From NCBI RefSeq assembly GCF_011762045.1, contig NZ_JAASQS010000004.1, positions 1 through 64,000 on the forward strand: a DNA stretch of 64,000 bases, written 5' to 3'. Shown here piece by piece: positions 63,967-64,000 of this stretch. Positions within the stretch are counted from its first letter, which is position 1. Every line of letters starts with the position of its first letter. Below the pieces are notes generated by a model, which was not told where the DNA came from, made no database searches, and saw only the letters and a list, made by a program, of their open reading frames with translations. Both the position numbers and the translations under genes were made by a program. The stretch comes from Rhizomicrobium electricum (GTDB lineage Bacteria > Pseudomonadota > Alphaproteobacteria > Micropepsales > Micropepsaceae).

Positions 63967-64000
63967 GTTCGTTTTCGGGCGGCATTATCGAAGGCGCTCT

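Noticed and set aside
1-64000. CRISPR array, insertion sequence, tRNA or rRNA
   Set aside because: No spaced direct repeats, transposase signatures, terminal inverted repeats or RNA-gene landmarks were seen on reading; a dedicated search was not possible.

Overview
The window (about 62% GC, tightly packed genes, no rRNA or tRNA seen) looks like an alphaproteobacterial chromosome. Three TonB-dependent receptors (one with the N-terminal pattern common in Caulobacterales and Sphingomonadales), sugar hydrolases with twin-arginine-type signals, a LacI regulator next to a receptor and a YfiR/receptor/hybrid-kinase module suggest a free-living degrader of plant and fungal glycans. A Caulobacterales- or Micropepsaceae-like bacterium is my guess; species cannot be read from the sequence.

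Region 1 (1-17540) is one coherent catabolic island: MFS transporter, GH27 alpha-galactosidase, a large DUF5695-like lipoprotein, TonB receptor, GntR/FCD regulator, GH127 beta-L-arabinofuranosidase, DUF885 peptidase, Xaa-Pro (M24) peptidase, L-serine dehydratase and a Tat-exported cysteine-rich protein. The promoter regions of these genes contain an 8-mer, CGTATACT (or its complement), seven times; its core is that of ExuR/UxuR-type FCD operators. The enzyme set (alpha-Gal, beta-L-Araf, Pro-type peptidase, Ser dehydratase) fits use of extensin-type Ser/Hyp-rich plant glycoproteins.

Region 2 (17577-24674) is a six-gene hydrogenase-4-like membrane operon (hyfB-C-E-F-G-I order) whose large subunit lacks the NiFe cysteine ligands: an Ehr-type complex. 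Region 3 (24675-30271) holds small unknown genes, an orphan asparagine-synthetase-like cyclase preceded by an unlisted 54-residue RiPP/lasso-like precursor, and threonine aldolase.

Region 4 (30279-41637) is an alpha-glucan locus: translationally coupled beta-phosphoglucomutase, MFS transporter, GH65 phosphorylase and a GH87-type beta-helix glucanase, divergent from a TonB receptor followed by a LacI regulator; nigeran or alpha-1,3-glucan is the likely substrate. Region 5 (41820-47052) is a YfiR-like protein, TonB receptor and hybrid histidine kinase operon. Region 6 (47083-52210) holds a serine-recombinase remnant, HxlR, TetR and XRE regulators, and a UDP-GlcNAc 2-epimerase and DegT aminotransferase for surface sugars.

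Region 7 (52487-60408) is sugar catabolism: a FucA-like aldolase, a secreted mutarotase, araA-araB-araD and a sodium/sugar symporter. It can consume the L-arabinose released by region 1. Region 8 (60476-63966) is a marR-ompR-envZ-like operon divergent from ilvE.
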